DNA of 64,000 nt, taken from Sciurus carolinensis (Eukaryota > Chordata > Mammalia > Rodentia > Sciuridae). Shown in pieces: positions 32,453 to 44,559 of the stretch (its first letter is position 1; each line of letters opens with the position of its first letter). The translations under genes and the position numbers were made by a program. The notes beneath the pieces were generated by a model. That model did no database searches, was not told where the DNA came from, and saw only the letters and a list, made by a program, of their open reading frames with translations. The stretch lies in assembly GCF_902686445.1 (NCBI RefSeq), contig NC_062226.1, forward strand, positions 14,852,001 to 14,916,000. The letters are read 5' to 3'.

Positions 32453-32662
32453 CTAAATTGTGGTATAGAACAGATATCATAAAATGTATCATTGAAGTGA
32501 TTTTTACATGAATAGTTCAGTGGCATGAAGCATCTATTCACCTTATCATGGAACCAACATTGATAGAGGAGATAATTTTTCATCTTCCCAAACTGAAACT
32601 CTGTACTCATTAAACAGTAGTTCCTCACGCGCTCTCCTCCTAGCTCCTGGAGACCACGAGTC
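32453..32662 (-). mobile_element. Old L1M 3' UTR end (antisense)
   Basis: AATTGTGGTATAGAACAGATATCATAAAATG, AATAGTTCAGTGGCATGAAG, CATCTTCCCAAACTGAAACTCTGTAC, TTAAACAGTAGTTCC and CTCCTGGAGACCACGAG match the reversed 3' end shared by several L1M subfamilies. Confidence 0.85.
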
Positions 32663-32876
32663 TACAGAGGAGAGTTATTTTTGAAAGGAGAGAAGGAAGA
32701 GAATATGTCAGGGCTCATGTCAGGGCTCAGAGAACCACACCAAGTCACAAAATGTCACTCCAACATCTGCATTTCCTCCAAAGTTCAGTCTTGTCTTTTG
32801 TGGTGGCTGTGATCCCACAGTCCTATCTTGTCTCACCACCCAGACTGTGATGTCCCTAGGAACAGGAAGACTCTGG

Positions 32877-32891
32877 GGCGCCCTCTGCAGG
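32877..32891 (-). promoter_or_regulatory. Strong CTCF-like core motif
   Basis: The minus strand reads CCTGCAGAGGGCGCC, matching the CTCF core CCASYAGRKGGCRS at 13 of 14 positions (T instead of A at position 3). The critical AGAGGGCGC part is intact. It lies in repeat-free DNA just upstream of an antisense MIR. CTCF sites of this quality are often occupied and can anchor chromatin loops, with polarity set by motif orientation. Confidence 0.6.
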
Positions 32892-32929
32892 CGCAGGGCT
32901 CCTGTGATGGTGGAGGGTGACAGCTAGCT

Positions 32930-33095
32930 TTTCTAGGTGTTCACTGTCTGCTAGGCAAGGAGATAAAACACTTTCCATCCTTTACCTCTAAGATCCTCTG
33001 AGCAATCCTGCAGAGGAGGTACTGCTAAACGTGCCTTACAGATGAAACCAAGCATGTGACAACTTAAATCATCTGCTCAAGGTCAAGTGGAGAAA
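32930..33095 (-). mobile_element. MIR SINE (antisense)
   Basis: GGTGTTCACTGTCTGCTAGGC, AGGTACTGCTAAACGTGCC, TTACAGATGAAACCAAGC and CTGCTCAAGGTCAAGTGG match reversed MIR. Confidence 0.7.
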
Positions 33096-33869
33096 CAGTC
33101 TCTGTTAGTCAATCTATTTACCTAACGTGGGCATCTTCTAACACGTTTCCTTCCAAAGCTGATCGCCTTCTGTAGGAAGATGGGACCTTCAGACACAGGT
33201 ACTGTGTGGATAGGAGAAATCCAGTTCCTGACTCTGTGTTTCCCAGAACACTAGGTCCACAGGGTAGCAGTAGGTATTTCTTGAAACTGAAAAATGGGTT
33301 TATGGGGTGGGAGGGGAGCTTTTCCTATACAGTTGAAGAAGCTTGGGATACATTGAAATATATACAGTTAAACAGATTATTCATCCTGTTTGCAAAATTA
33401 TTTTCCTCATTTTTATGGACAAATCTTTTGAATCCAATACTCCTTAGGAAAAGTTCGGAAAATTCTAGGGGGACGTTGAAAATTTTTAACAACTGTGACA
33501 GCCTGGATAACTGTCAATCACAGTGGACAGCAGCACAAACAGAATGGGAAGCAGCTACTGGTGTGGACACATGGATGTGACCTGACAGGACCTACCACCT
33601 GCCAGGAGTTGGCTCTCACCTTCACCATGGAAGCTCATGAAAGCTGGATGGCATCGGGGTGGGGAGTATCCAAATCATTCAGCTGTCCAGAGAAAGGAGG
33701 AAGCTTGCTTTCTGGAAATGTTTTTTTGGGATGTCCAGTGTGCTTGAATTGGTAATTAGTTTTGGTAGGTCAGATGCAAACCACTATCTAACCTGCAAGT
33801 AAGTAGAGGCAGCTCTATCCGTAGTAAGCATTCATTAAGCTATATATGTATACTTAATGGAAACAGTGC
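33096..33869. other. Non-coding DNA, nothing recognised
   Basis: A plus-strand 124-codon frame (33206-33580) and an overlapping 86-codon frame (33495-33755) lie here. The translations lack any recognisable domain. Confidence 0.45.
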
Positions 33870-34000
33870 AGCTTATCAGAAGGAACACTGGAAAAGGATC
33901 CAGAGGGTCTGGGCTCTGCCTGGAATGCATGGTGACGAGAGGCCAGGTTCCACTCTTTGACAAGCCTCGGTTTTCTGAGGAAGTCCGGTAGGGAACCAAC
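33870..34000 (+). mobile_element. MIR SINE fragment
   Basis: AGGATCCAGAGGGTCTGGGC, TCTGCCTGGAATGCATGG and AAGCCTCGGTTTTCTGAGG suggest a diverged sense MIR. Confidence 0.45.
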
Positions 34001-35134
34001 GTGCTCTTCCGTCTCTTATCATTTTGCAAGTCCATGTACTGGACAGTTCTTAGATTTACTGATTCCCACTTTTGTCCAGTAACTATGCTCCCTTTTCCCC
34101 ACTCTGTAAAGACAATATATGTTTCTTCCTTACTACTCAGACTATGTGGCTACAAAGACAAAGGCCCTTGACTTTCAAATTCCATGTCTGTCTGATTCTC
34201 TTCCACGCTCCATGCACAGCCAGGAGTGGAGTGGGGGAATGTATCTTTAATATTTATTAAAGGGCTCCAAATCTCTGTAATCTTCAATCTTTGATCCTGC
34301 TAAATATTCTAAACCCCTTTTTTATTTAAACATGTTTGACTGGTCTAATCACGGGCTGATGTGCATCCTGAGCTCTCTCTGCGTCTTCTGTAGTGAGACG
34401 GGAGAGGAGGGCTGAGACTTATGAGAGATGTTTAACGCTCATGTCAGTTCCATTTCTGCCTAGTCCATGGTGAAGTGATCTAACTCAGAAAACCCAGCAC
34501 TTTGATGGATGCTTGGGAAATTAGCACAAAGAAATCAAAGCTATTTGAAGACATTTGTGGCCATGTTATTTATGAGGATGCAATATCAGAAATATACTTT
34601 CTGTGCAATACAAAAAGCATGCTTAAGTAATCATATTAAAATGATAATTCTGTGAAATCATTTAAATGTTAGTCCTGAATACAACATAGAACTTTAGGGA
34701 AACATTCTCGCTGCATAGAACTCCACAGCTGCCCGTGGACATGGTTGAAAGAGGATGTGGATAAACTCGTGGGTTTGTCAGGGCAGTGGGATTGTGGATG
34801 GATTTCTTTTCTGTCCATATCTGTTGTGTTCATTCCAACGTTGTTCACATAGACTACAAGAGATGAGGAATCATGTGTTATACACGGTGTTGTGTGCAGT
34901 GACTTCAGAGTCAGAAAAAACAAGATTTGCCTCTTAATTTTTGTTACATCGTTATGTAGTATTTTGGGCAAATATTTTCATAGAACGTGGTGGCGTGGAA
35001 AGCGAGTTCTTTTCTTCTCTTAAAACTACTATCGTTGTAAAACTATCTTAGTATAATGAGAGTTTGACCTCTCCTGATCTTGACATCCCTGTTTTACATC
35101 ATCCCATCTGGAATTAGTAGGAGACACCACAGAA
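34001..35134. other. Non-coding AT-rich DNA, nothing recognised
   Basis: About 1.1 kb without a recognisable repeat. The interval 34500-34680 is AT-rich and of complex sequence, with no gene signal. A 100-codon minus frame (34669-34971) has no resemblance to a known protein. Confidence 0.45.
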
Positions 35135-35245
35135 TCATGGTTCTGTGTTTGAATTCTTGCTCCCTCTCATGTCCTAGGTTTATGACCTTGGGCAAGAGAC
35201 CCTTCCATGCTTCAGTTTCCTCATCTGTTGAGATTTGACCTGTTA
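35135..35245 (+). mobile_element. MIR SINE
   Basis: TTATGACCTTGGGCAAGAGACC and CATGCTTCAGTTTCCTCATCTG are a clean match to the sense MIR core. Confidence 0.85.
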
Positions 35246-35729
35246 GTAAGTAACATCCTTTTTTACTCTGAGTTTAGAACCAGTTGAAAAAGAGACATCA
35301 GAGTCAGAGAGAGATCAGAATATTACCTTTATTCCTTTAGAGCCATTTCAAGGCTGTATCAAGGGTGCCTGGTACTGATGAGTTTCCTAATCCTGATTCC
35401 CCCCCAGTTATGTAATCCTGAATGACCACAGAAACTCCTTCCACAGGGAGGACAGACTCCTGAATGCTCACAGGAGTCTGCAAAATGCAACCAAGAAAAT
35501 CAAGATGCAAAGACCCAGTTCCCCCTCCCAAATGCACACTTGAAGACTCACTAGGATTGTGCATATCAATTTTCATGCAGTAGCTATCACATGACTAGTG
35601 CTCAATAAACGGGGTCACTATTGCCTATCTAAAAGCTTCCCCAGGTAAAAGACTGCTGGCTCTCTTCTTGGGCAACCCGTCAGACCACATGAATAGGGAT
35701 GGAGTCAAGTGAATGGACCCCAAACCCGA

Positions 35730-35940
35730 TGGTACAGGTATGAATTCTGGTCCCACCATTCCTGGTTGCACGAGCTTCTGCAATTTAGCTAACCTCTCTG
35801 CATCTTAGTCTGGCCATCTATAAAATGGGGATAGCAGCAGTAACTACTTGTAGAATCTTTATGAGGATTAAACAAGCTAATATTTGTGAAGCACTTACAG
35901 CAGTCCCTGACACATTGTAAAAATGTTTGCTCAATATAAA
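35730..35940 (+). mobile_element. MIR SINE, near full length
   Basis: AATTTAGCTAACCTCTCTGC, TAAAATGGGGATAGCAGCAG, TATGAGGATTAAACAAGC, TGAAGCACTTACAGCAGTCC and TTGCTCAATATAAA follow the sense MIR from 5' region to 3' end. Confidence 0.85.
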
Positions 35941-36314
35941 TAAGTAATGAAGACCCAGACGTTAATGATAGGGCTCCCCACTCCACCAGCTCGGTGGATT
36001 TAGGGCACAACGATGACATCCTGGACCATCGCTATTAATGAGGGTATTAGAGAGATTGCTCATCCCTTGAAGCCTTCCATCTTTTTACTTTTTTGTTGGA
36101 AAAAAATTACTCTGTGGCTGGCAACAGAAATGATTCTGAGTTAAACTGCCTCCATTAGTATGTGCAGAGTTTTAGACTTTAGATCCACAGCCTCCTTTAT
36201 CCCTCCTACCACCCTAAATTTCTTGGTTAAATTCCCAGCAAGATGAGGATTATTTATAATTTGGCCCTAACTGCAGCCCAGCAGGAGAACATGTTAATGA
36301 GTTCATTAATTAAT

Positions 36315-36510
36315 TAGCTTGCATTTGCATAGTACTTTAGCATTTGCAAAACCCTTTCAGATTCATTATTTCATTTTATGATCACAACACCCCGGTGAGG
36401 AGCAAGGCAGGGGTTATCCAGATTTTCAGACAAGGAAATTGAGGTTCTATGGGGCTAACTGGTTGTCCCCAGACAACTAGCTTGGTGACAGAGCTGGGAT
36501 CAAACCTAAC
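36315..36510 (-). mobile_element. MIR SINE (antisense)
   Basis: TTGCATAGTACTTTAGCATTTGC, ATTTCATTTTATGATCACAAC, CCCCGGTGAGGAGC, GACAAGGAAATTGAGGTTCTATGG and GGTGACAGAGCTGGGATCAAAC give a well preserved reversed MIR. Confidence 0.85.
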
Positions 36511-36534
36511 TCTTCATTCACTTGAGGCAGGGAC

Positions 36535-36700
36535 TCTGGAGTCTTCCAGACCCTCCTCTAAGTCCTTCCCTGAATCTATCTTACCTGTCTAATTCTAATC
36601 AAGTTATCCAGCCTATTTGATCACTAGTTTCCTACTCTTTGAAACAAAGATAAAAATAGTGTCAACCTCATTAGGACTAATATGAAGAGTACCAAAATAA
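36535..36700 (+). mobile_element. MIR SINE fragment
   Basis: TTGATCACTAGTTTCCTACTC with AAACAAAGATAAAAATAGTG and AACCTCATTAGGACTAATATG resemble a diverged sense MIR. Confidence 0.5.
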
Positions 36701-37986
36701 TACACAGAAGCACCCACTGTAACTTCTTGATCAGTTGCAAGTGATGCTGATATTAGAAAGAATGACAGCAATTGTCTACTAAGTATACCATGGTTTGGAT
36801 TATGGACACATCACATGTAAAGATAATTGGGGAAAAAGAGGAGAACATTTTATCCCTTTTTTTGCAGTGGGGGAATTGGAAAAGTTTTTTCCTGAAACAT
36901 GGAAGCTGAATATTGACAAGTGCATATAAATTTTTCTAGGCAGAGAAAGATGAAAGAAAATTCCAGGGAACTAAACTGGCCCAGGACACACTGAGCATTG
37001 TGGGGGTACCCAGATGTGCTGCCTTTAGGTAAAGGATAGCAATTGGTTAGGGAGTTGACGGAGGGTACCTAGCAGTGAATGTGATGGCAGATGTGTAGGT
37101 TCGATAGGTCATAGAGGTTGTGATTGCTGGGATGTGGACTTAGTGCTCGCACGGGTTCTCTGTTGTTTAAGGTGGTGGTAGATGTGTGGGTGTGGGTGTG
37201 CTACAGAGTGTCTAGAGGTTGGGTAATAGTGAGGTGTGAGCATAGGACATCTCCATTCAGATGGTGGTGGGACTGTTGGCATGAGAATGGATGGACTCTG
37301 AAGATGAGATGAACTATCATGGCTAAGACTGAATTAGGAAGGGTTTGAATTCAGGACAGGAGGTTTGTATTTTTATGAAAAATTATGGGAATGATACTCA
37401 TCTATTTTTTTTTAAAGAAGAGAAAGTGATTTTACCTGATCTGTGTTTCAGAAAGATTGTATCTGTTGTATGCACATGGACTGGACCAGATATGACTCTA
37501 TCAGAATATCAGAAGAGCAATATGCCCAGCTGATCTTGGAGTGTCCTCTAAAAAAATAGCATTTTTTTTTCTACTTTTAACTTTTACTCTGCATTTCCAA
37601 GGATGTCTTTTATTTCTAAGCCTTCAGGGTAAGGTTTGCAAATGCAGACTTGAAAACACACAGTGTCTTCTCATCACCAAAAGGCTTAGATTCATAAATT
37701 TATTGAAGTTTAGGCTGGTGTGAGACCTCAGAGGCCGCTAATTCCAAATTCTCATGGAACAACTTGAGTAATAATATTCTTCGCGTATTTCTCCCTGGGC
37801 CTCTGGCTCTGTGCACTTGTGAACTGGAGACTCTGGCAGGTCTTATAAGTCAACTGGTTGCTCAGGGGAAAATCACATTCATGGATCACTCACTGTAAGC
37901 TACAGTAAGGGTCTCAGAGCCCTTGTAGTTCATTGTCCCATATATTCCAAGATAGTACCTGATCAAATATGTTTGGGGAATACTAC
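36701..37986. other. Non-coding DNA with a G/T-rich stretch
   Basis: A GGTGGTGGTAGATGTGTGGG-like G/T-rich segment lies near 37170-37200. No repeat family or exon supported over about 1.3 kb. Confidence 0.45.
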
Positions 37987-38475
37987 TGCGATGGTTAATT
38001 TTAATGTATCAACTTGACTGGGCTAAGGGATGCCCAGCTCACTGGTAAAATATTATTTCTGGGTTTCCTCAGAAGAGATTAGCATTTAAATTGGAAGAAT
38101 GAATAAAGAAGTTCACCCTCACTAGCATGGGTGATACCATCCAATGTGGTGAGGGCCACATAGAACAAAAAAGGACAGAGAAATAGGGAATTTGCTGGGT
38201 TTGAACTGGGACATTCATCTTCTTCTGGCCTCATTCTTCTGAATTGATGTTCCTGGTCATCAGATTCCCTGACTCTCAGACCTCTGTACTTGGACTGAAT
38301 TATACTACTGACTATTCAAGTTCTTCAGCTTGCTAACAGTAGATTGCTGGACTTCTCAGACTCCATAGTCATGTGAGCCAATTCCTATAATAAATCTCTC
38401 TCACTCTCAACACACGTGCATGAGTGCACATGTACATATAGGCATGCACATGCTTTTACATACTTACATATTTTG
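37987..38475 (+). mobile_element. ERVL MLT2-like LTR
   Basis: TGCGATGGTTAATTTTAATG, TCAACTTGACTGGGCTAAGG, GATGCCCAGCTC, AGAAGAGATTAGCATTTAAA, GATACCATCCAATGTGGTG, CTCCATAGTCATGTGAGCCAATTCC, TATAATAAATCTCTCTC and a degenerate CACA-rich end. The order is that of a mammalian ERVL-class LTR, which I place as MLT2-like. The 3' terminal block is missing or diverged. Confidence 0.7.
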
Positions 38476-39287
38476 AACAGTCATAATTCACACTGGAACC
38501 TAAAAGGTTCTGCAGGAAAAATAGCAAGAGCAGTGAAAAAGAATGTTTCCCCAAATTAATTCAGCATAGAAACAGCACTTGTTTAAAAGGCAGAATATAT
38601 TTTCTACAGCCAACTTTGGGACATTCTGATCAATCCAGTCTCCTAATGATCAGATGAGATCAAGAGTTTGATAGAACTGTAGAAGTGGTTACAGTGTATA
38701 GTGGTTACAGCTGGGGCTCTGACTAGAATCTTTGCTCCATGTTTGGGTGTTCTTGTTCCTATAAAAGTATTCCAAGTTCTGAGCCTCCCCATTGGGTCTC
38801 CATTATAAAGCTCAATTTAAGAGAGTGTGACATCCGTGAGAGCATAGCTATCCATCAGTTTTGACCACGTGTCGTCGGAGATATTTTTCCCTGTAAGTAA
38901 CCAGTATGCACTGGGACTATCTTATTACAAATTGTCTTAGGGAATGAGGGTTTTATTTCTGATCAACCTTTTCTTTTTCTGCATCTTGTATTTGTAGTGA
39001 ATTCATATGTTTCGTGTTTTGCCAAAATGAACTATTCATTCAGAGTATGAAATATTGGACTGGTGGTTTATTGAAGTGACCCATTGGTTAGTTGTGTTTT
39101 GATAAAGTCCAAAGGAAGACCTAAAAAATTGTGTAAACAAAGGCATAACTGGAAGGTCACCACCATCCTCTCTAACTCCAAGTGCTTGCCAAGAACACAA
39201 CTTGGACATGAATGTTTTGGCAGACAGGCTTGATGCTAATCAATCCCACCTCTTCTTGGACATGAAAGATGACTGCATTTTACAGTA
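38476..39287. other. Non-coding DNA, nothing recognised
   Basis: No repeat or exon recognised. A small tandem GTGGTTACAG pair occurs at about 38686-38710. Confidence 0.45.
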
Positions 39288-39298
39288 CATTAACCTTT

Positions 39299-39379
39299 TT
39301 TTTTTGGTGCTGGGATTGAACCCAGGGACTTGTGCATTCGAGGCAGGCACTCTACCAACTGAGCTATCTCCCTAGCCCC
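39299..39379 (-). mobile_element. tRNA-derived ID-like SINE (antisense) with target duplication
   Basis: The reverse complement has an A box in TAGCTCAGTTGGTAGAGTGC and a B box in GGTTCAATCCC, with a T-run (A tail on the minus strand) at its plus-strand left end. CATTAACCTTT is present at both 39288-39298 and 39380-39390, an 11-bp target-site duplication that fixes the boundaries. Confidence 0.92.
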
Positions 39380-39839
39380 CATTAACCTTTAAAGTTAATT
39401 TAGGATCTTAGGTCTTGATATGGACCAGTAGGAATGCAGCTCCAAAATTGTCTTAAATACTTCATGAAGTCAGTGCCTTATAAAAATTCCAGACTCTGTT
39501 TCGTCTTCAATTCCAGTGCTCACTCATCCTACTCCCTCTGAAAACTGGCATGGAGTTAGCAGATGGCAAAAACAAGCCAGGACATCCAAGATGACTCATT
39601 GTAAATTGTCTACATTCTGAAGTTAGGAGAAATTTAATTATCCTAACTTTAGAGCTGATGGCATTTCCAAAATAAAAAAAAGAAACTTCTTCTAACTGTA
39701 TCTCATATTATTTTGCTTTCTCTGCTAGCTAAGCATTATTTATATCTTATATTTTTAGTGATTTCTCCAGATATTAAAATGTCGTATTTTTATCCAAAGG
39801 ACTTAGAATGAATTTGTATTTTGCTCTTTCCTAGAAAAT

Positions 39840-41330
39840 TCAGGATCATTAGCACACTTTGATTCTCTGTATTCATTTGACCTCTTTGTGTTATTTCATT
39901 GTGTCCTAGCTATAACTATTAATTTCATCTGTTGTAATTATTATTATTGTTTCATACAGTCACTATTTATGTTGATTGTTCACATTTATGTTGATTGGTC
40001 ACATTTCTGTTTACATGTGCTTCAACTGAAGCCTGAAGTGTATAATTTAGTATTTCCTATAATGAAGATTTATTGTTGATGAATTCTCTGAGTTTTTCTT
40101 GTCTGTGATTATTGTCATTTTGCTTTCAGGTTTTCACTGGGTATAGAAATTTATGTTGACAGTTATTTCCTTTCCGTCTCTGAAGGTATCATTCAATTTT
40201 CCTCTAGTCTCAATGACTTCTGTTGAGAGTTCAGCTGCAGTTCCTAGTATTGCTCCTTTGAAGGTAATAGGCATTTTTCCTCTGGTTGCTTCTAAGTTTT
40301 TCTACTTTTTCTTGAAATTCTTATTCTTGTATATACACTGATGGGATTTGTAGTACTTCTCAATTCTGAGCTTTGTAGTTTATTTTGGAAAGTTTTTGGT
40401 CATAACTTCTTAAAATATTATTTGTGACTATTCTCTTTCTCTTTTCGATCTAGTATCTGCAATATACACATATTTATACATTTGTCAGACCTTTTCAAAT
40501 TTCCCATTGAGTCCTGCTTTCTTTTTTATATTTACTATTGCTTCGCCTCTTTGTGCCTTAGGTTAGATATTTTCTTTCAGCGTATCTTCCAGTTTATTAA
40601 TTCTCCCTTCTCCCCTATCTAATATTCTGTTAAGCCATCTTTTGTGATCTGACTTCAATTATGGTATTTTTCCATTCTAGAATTTCTATTTGATTCACTT
40701 TTGTGGTTTCTAGTTCTCTGTTGAAATTGTTCATCTTGGTATCAACTTTCTTTACTGCATTGACCCTCTAGATAGGACTTACATTGGTTTCTGATAGTTA
40801 GATAAGGGGCAGATTTTAAAAATTGAACCATACTGAACTAATTTAAAGTTGGGTTTTAGTATTTTTTAAACACTTCATTTGTTCTTATTTATTTTTACTC
40901 TTAGGATAAAATCTTTTAAAAGTCCAAAGATAAAGATCTTCCTCCTTGGCAGGTCCTGAACTTCAATTTTAATTATTCCAGTCCTATAAAGCTACTCTGT
41001 TAATCTCTTGGCTTCTCACCCACTGCTTTATGATCAGGTTCTCAGCCATTCAGAGACCTCCTTAAAAAAATCACCAAATGTTCCCAGATGTAAGGCAGCA
41101 CCAAACATTAGGTTCATTTCTCCATGTCTCTTTTCTCTGGAATGTCAGCCTCTATCTAGAACATCTCGATAGTTCTCTGGTGGCTTTTAAATGAGTGCTG
41201 TTTTCATAACTGATCTAATTGATATAACTTTCTAGTTGTTCTCCATGGGATTCTTGGTATGAAACAAACTAACCCACTGTAGCCAAAAGCAGAATTTCCT
41301 TCCTAAGCACTTGCTGGTAAAATCTTTTGA
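39840..41330 (-). mobile_element. Old L1M/HAL1-like LINE 3' region (antisense)
   Basis: Blocks resembling the reversed L1ME/HAL1 3' region appear in order: TTTTTGGTCATAACTTCTTAAAATATT, the CTCTTTCTCTTTTCGATCTAG block, CATTTGTCAGACC, TTTATTAATTCTCCCTTC, TAATATTCTGTTAAGCCATC, and GAATTTCTATTTGATTCACTTTTG. The last 500 bp are compatible with its 3' UTR but less certain. No coding capacity remains. Confidence 0.6.
39965..40002 (+). repeat. 19-bp tandem duplication
   Basis: Two adjacent 19-bp units (39965-39983, 39984-40002) differ at one position, inside or at the edge of the antisense L1 fossil. A slippage-type local duplication. Confidence 0.9.
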
Positions 41331-41959
41331 TTTCTTTTATTCAGTCATTTTCTTTTGCAGAGTCTCTGGTTGCATTTAAATGTAAATGTGATTCTTCATG
41401 CAGAATTGGGCAGTTATGGCCTCAGAATAGAATTTCTGAGAATTGGTATAATTAAGGGAAAGTATCTGTTCCTTAAAACTACAAGAACATATAATGCTTC
41501 TGAAAAATGTTTCAGATCTGGAAAAGGAAAATGCACTGGATAATGGAAGAGAGAGAACCATAAACTCAATATTAATATTGTACTAGCTCACATCTGCCAG
41601 GTGGACTTCCATTCTCTACTAAGAAATCATCCTCTTACTTAATCAAATGGAGCCAGACCTGCCTTTTCATTTGGTATAGGAGAAAGGAAACATTCATTAG
41701 GAAATACATCATTCTGGGACTTAAAGTGCTGGGAGATTGGGTGATAGGATAAAGAAATTTTGCCTTAATTTCTACCTCCAGGATGCAGAAATCAAGGTGC
41801 CAGATGAATCATTCAGTACAAATAGATGTTAACACTCTTTTTAAAATACTAACAAACACTAATGGGAAAAAAAGAGACTAGTATATCAAGTCTATGAGGA
41901 CACCAATTTTGGCAATTTTTTTCATTACTTATATTAGTGCTACCACAGTACCTGACACA
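41331..41959. other. Non-coding AT-rich DNA, nothing recognised
   Basis: Overlapping 61-62 codon frames on opposite strands at 41355-41561. No gene or repeat recognised. Confidence 0.4.
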
Positions 41960-41970
41960 TGGTAAGTATT

Positions 41971-43142
41971 TTTTTATTATTATTTTTATTTAGTTTTTAA
42001 TTTTTTACAGACTGCATTTTGATTCATTGTACACAAATGGGGTACATAATTTCATTTCTGTGATTGTACACAATGCAGATTCATACCATTCGTGCAATCA
42101 TACATGTACATAGGGTCATGATGTCTGTCTCATTCCACCATTTTTCATACCCCCTCCTTCCCATTTCCTTCTACATATTCTAAAGTTCCCCCATTCTTCT
42201 CTAACTCCCCATTCCCCATCCCCATTATATATCATTCTCTTATTAGGGAAAACATTCGACCTTTGGTTTTTTGGGCTTGGCTTATTTCACTTTGCATGAT
42301 ATTCTCCAATTCCAACTATTTATTTGCAAATGCCATAATATTGTTCTTCTTTATGGCTGAATAGTATTCCGTTGTGTATATATACCAGAGTTTCCCTATC
42401 CATTCATCTGTTGAAGGGCATCTGGGTTGGTTCCACAATCTAGCTATTGTGAACTGAGATGCTATAAACATTGATGTGGTTGCATCACTGTAGTTTGCTG
42501 ATTTTAAGTCCTTTGGGTATAAATCAAGGACTGGGATAACTGGGTCAAAAGGTGGGTCCATTTCAAGTTTTCTGAGGATTCTCCACACTGCTTTCCAGAC
42601 TGGCTGCACCAATTTGCAACTCCACCAGCAATATACAAGTGTGCCTTTCCCCCCACATCCACGCCAACATCTATTATTGTTTGTGTTTTTGATAAAAGTC
42701 ATTCTAATTGGAGTAAGATGAAATCTTAGAGTTGTTTTAATTTGCATTTCTCTACTAGAGATGTTGAACACTTTTTAATATATTTATTAATTGCCTGTGT
42801 GTCTGTCTAGTTCCTTGGCCCATTTATTGATTGGGTTCTTTGTATTTTTGTTGTAAAGTTTTGTAAGTTCTTAATAAATTTTGGAGATAAGTGCTCTATC
42901 TGAACTGCGTGTGGCAAAGATTTTCTCCCACTCTGTAGGCTCTCTCTTCACATTCTTGATTGTATCCTTTGCTGAGAAAAATCATTTTAGTTTGAGTTTA
43001 TCCCATTTATTGATTCTTGCTTTGATTTCTTGTGCTTTGGTAGTCTTACTGAGGAAGTCTGATCCTAAGACAACATGATGAAGATTCAGGTTTACTTTGT
43101 TTTCTATTAGGTGTAGGGTCTCTGGTCTAATTCCTATATCTT
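41971..43142 (-). mobile_element. 5'-truncated L1 3' end (antisense) with 11-bp target duplication
   Basis: From right to left the element runs from ORF2 C-terminal coding sequence through a C-rich 3' UTR to an A/T tail (plus-strand T-rich at 41971-42010). TGGTAAGTATT flanks it at 41960-41970 and 43143-43153, giving exact ends and a length of 1172 bp. The L1 was truncated inside ORF2 during reverse transcription. Clean structure and target duplication indicate a lineage-specific insertion. Confidence 0.93.
42316..42771 (-). pseudogene. L1 ORF2p C-terminal remnant
   Basis: The minus-strand frame carries the recognisable ORF2p C-terminal region: a zinc-knuckle-like stretch around the Cys-rich part (near residues 35-50), a [19 protein letters not shown] segment, and a terminal [17 protein letters not shown] motif close to the L1 C-terminus. 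The frame closes at 42316, inside what should be the last few dozen residues of ORF2p, so this copy has a premature stop. It lacks endonuclease and reverse transcriptase and cannot encode an active protein. Confidence 0.85.
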
Positions 43143-43153
43143 TGGTAAGTATT

Positions 43154-43999
43154 GATAAACTATTTTTGCCAGGAACAATGGTTGAATCTTAGCATGCTGT
43201 AGCAATTCCATTTTCTTTTTTAAAAACTTGAACTAGAAACTATATACATCAGGCAGCTTAAGCCTCATTTTACAAATGAAGAAATTGTGGTTGATATTTG
43301 TTGGGTTATTACTGAAAGCATAAGATATTTAATATTTGCCAACAAAATAATCACAGCTGAAAAAATTATGATTTGACTTTATTACCAAGTTACTGATAAG
43401 AAAAATACTATGGATATGTAAGTATACAAAAATAAGCACATTCACATAAAAATAATTTTAATTAAGAAAATGGGTAAAGAGCATTTGGGAGTCATTGCAG
43501 GAAACTTTGAATAAATCATCCGAGACAGAGAGTGAGATACATCTCACATGTCTGCTGGTGTCCTCAGAAGATAGTAAGAACCAATTCCCCCCTCCCCTGT
43601 GTTTTGCATTGACTACTGGTTTTGGGTGCATTGGCTATGTTGATTTAGTATGTGAAAATTCTATTTTCCTAGTGCATGGTTGCCTTTCATTGTTTTGATA
43701 TAAGTGTCTCTATCTCTACATTTCAAAGGAGAATCAAATCCTATCAGTATTTGTCCACTGGCATTTAAAAGCACAGAGATAATGGGCTATAAGAGAAGAC
43801 AATATTTAAGTCATATGTCAAGCTACTTTTTGAAATGGAAACCCCCATTGCTGTCTGAGATAATTATCAGAATTTGGATCCAACCAAAGTAATTTTATTT
43901 CAGCCAGTGGCCTATAAGTTCAGGGCAGGAAGTGGATTAAGACTGACTTTTTCTTTTTCTTTATTAGATTCTCTATGAAGAAAAAATAAAACCCCTCAT
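43154..43999. other. Non-coding AT-rich DNA, possible MIR scrap
   Basis: GCCTCATTTTACAAATGAAGAAATTG at about 43262 may be an antisense MIR core, too short to be sure. Nothing else recognised. Confidence 0.4.
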
Positions 44000-44180
44000 T
44001 TTTAATTTGTATCAAATGGTACTTTGCTGACATGTTATCTGCTGATATAGATGCAGTACCCTGGCTAATTTGGAGTGGAGTTGTTTTGCAACAATTTAGA
44101 ACATAGCTTGTGAATTAGCTATTCAGCAAGCTTACATTAAAATTAATTTGATAAAGTATACATTAACATCCTTGACACTT
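44000..44180. promoter_or_regulatory. Candidate conserved non-coding element
   Basis: AT-rich, repeat-free sequence with many homeodomain-like words (CTAATTTGG, AATTAGC, AAAATTAATTTGATAAAG) and little substitution-prone CpG. Functional status is inferred from composition only. Confidence 0.25.
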
Positions 44181-44559
44181 CTCTGAGCATAGATTTTAAT
44201 AGATCAGTGTATGGGGGGCATGACCAGCAAAAGCAAAACCTTCTCAAAGAGATGGAGAGAGAAATTCACCATCTCACCCTCCCACACTGCAGAACTAAAC
44301 CCTTCAGTTATCAGCACAGTACATCAAATTTAAGAGTCTTTAAATATTAAATATCAGTGTGCACCATGGAATGTAATAAACCCACTTTTCAAATAATGTT
44401 TCATTCCCCGACATCAAAATGTGTGAGGAGTTTTCTTTTAAATATACTGTAGAAGTTAATTAAGTTCACTCAAGTTTATTGCATGGATTCACTAGGACTA
44501 CATTGGGATATTTATGATCCACCCAAAATGCAACTCAGTGAAACTTTTGATATGTTGAT
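44181..44559. other. Non-coding DNA, nothing recognised
   Basis: No repeat or exon recognised. Confidence 0.4.
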
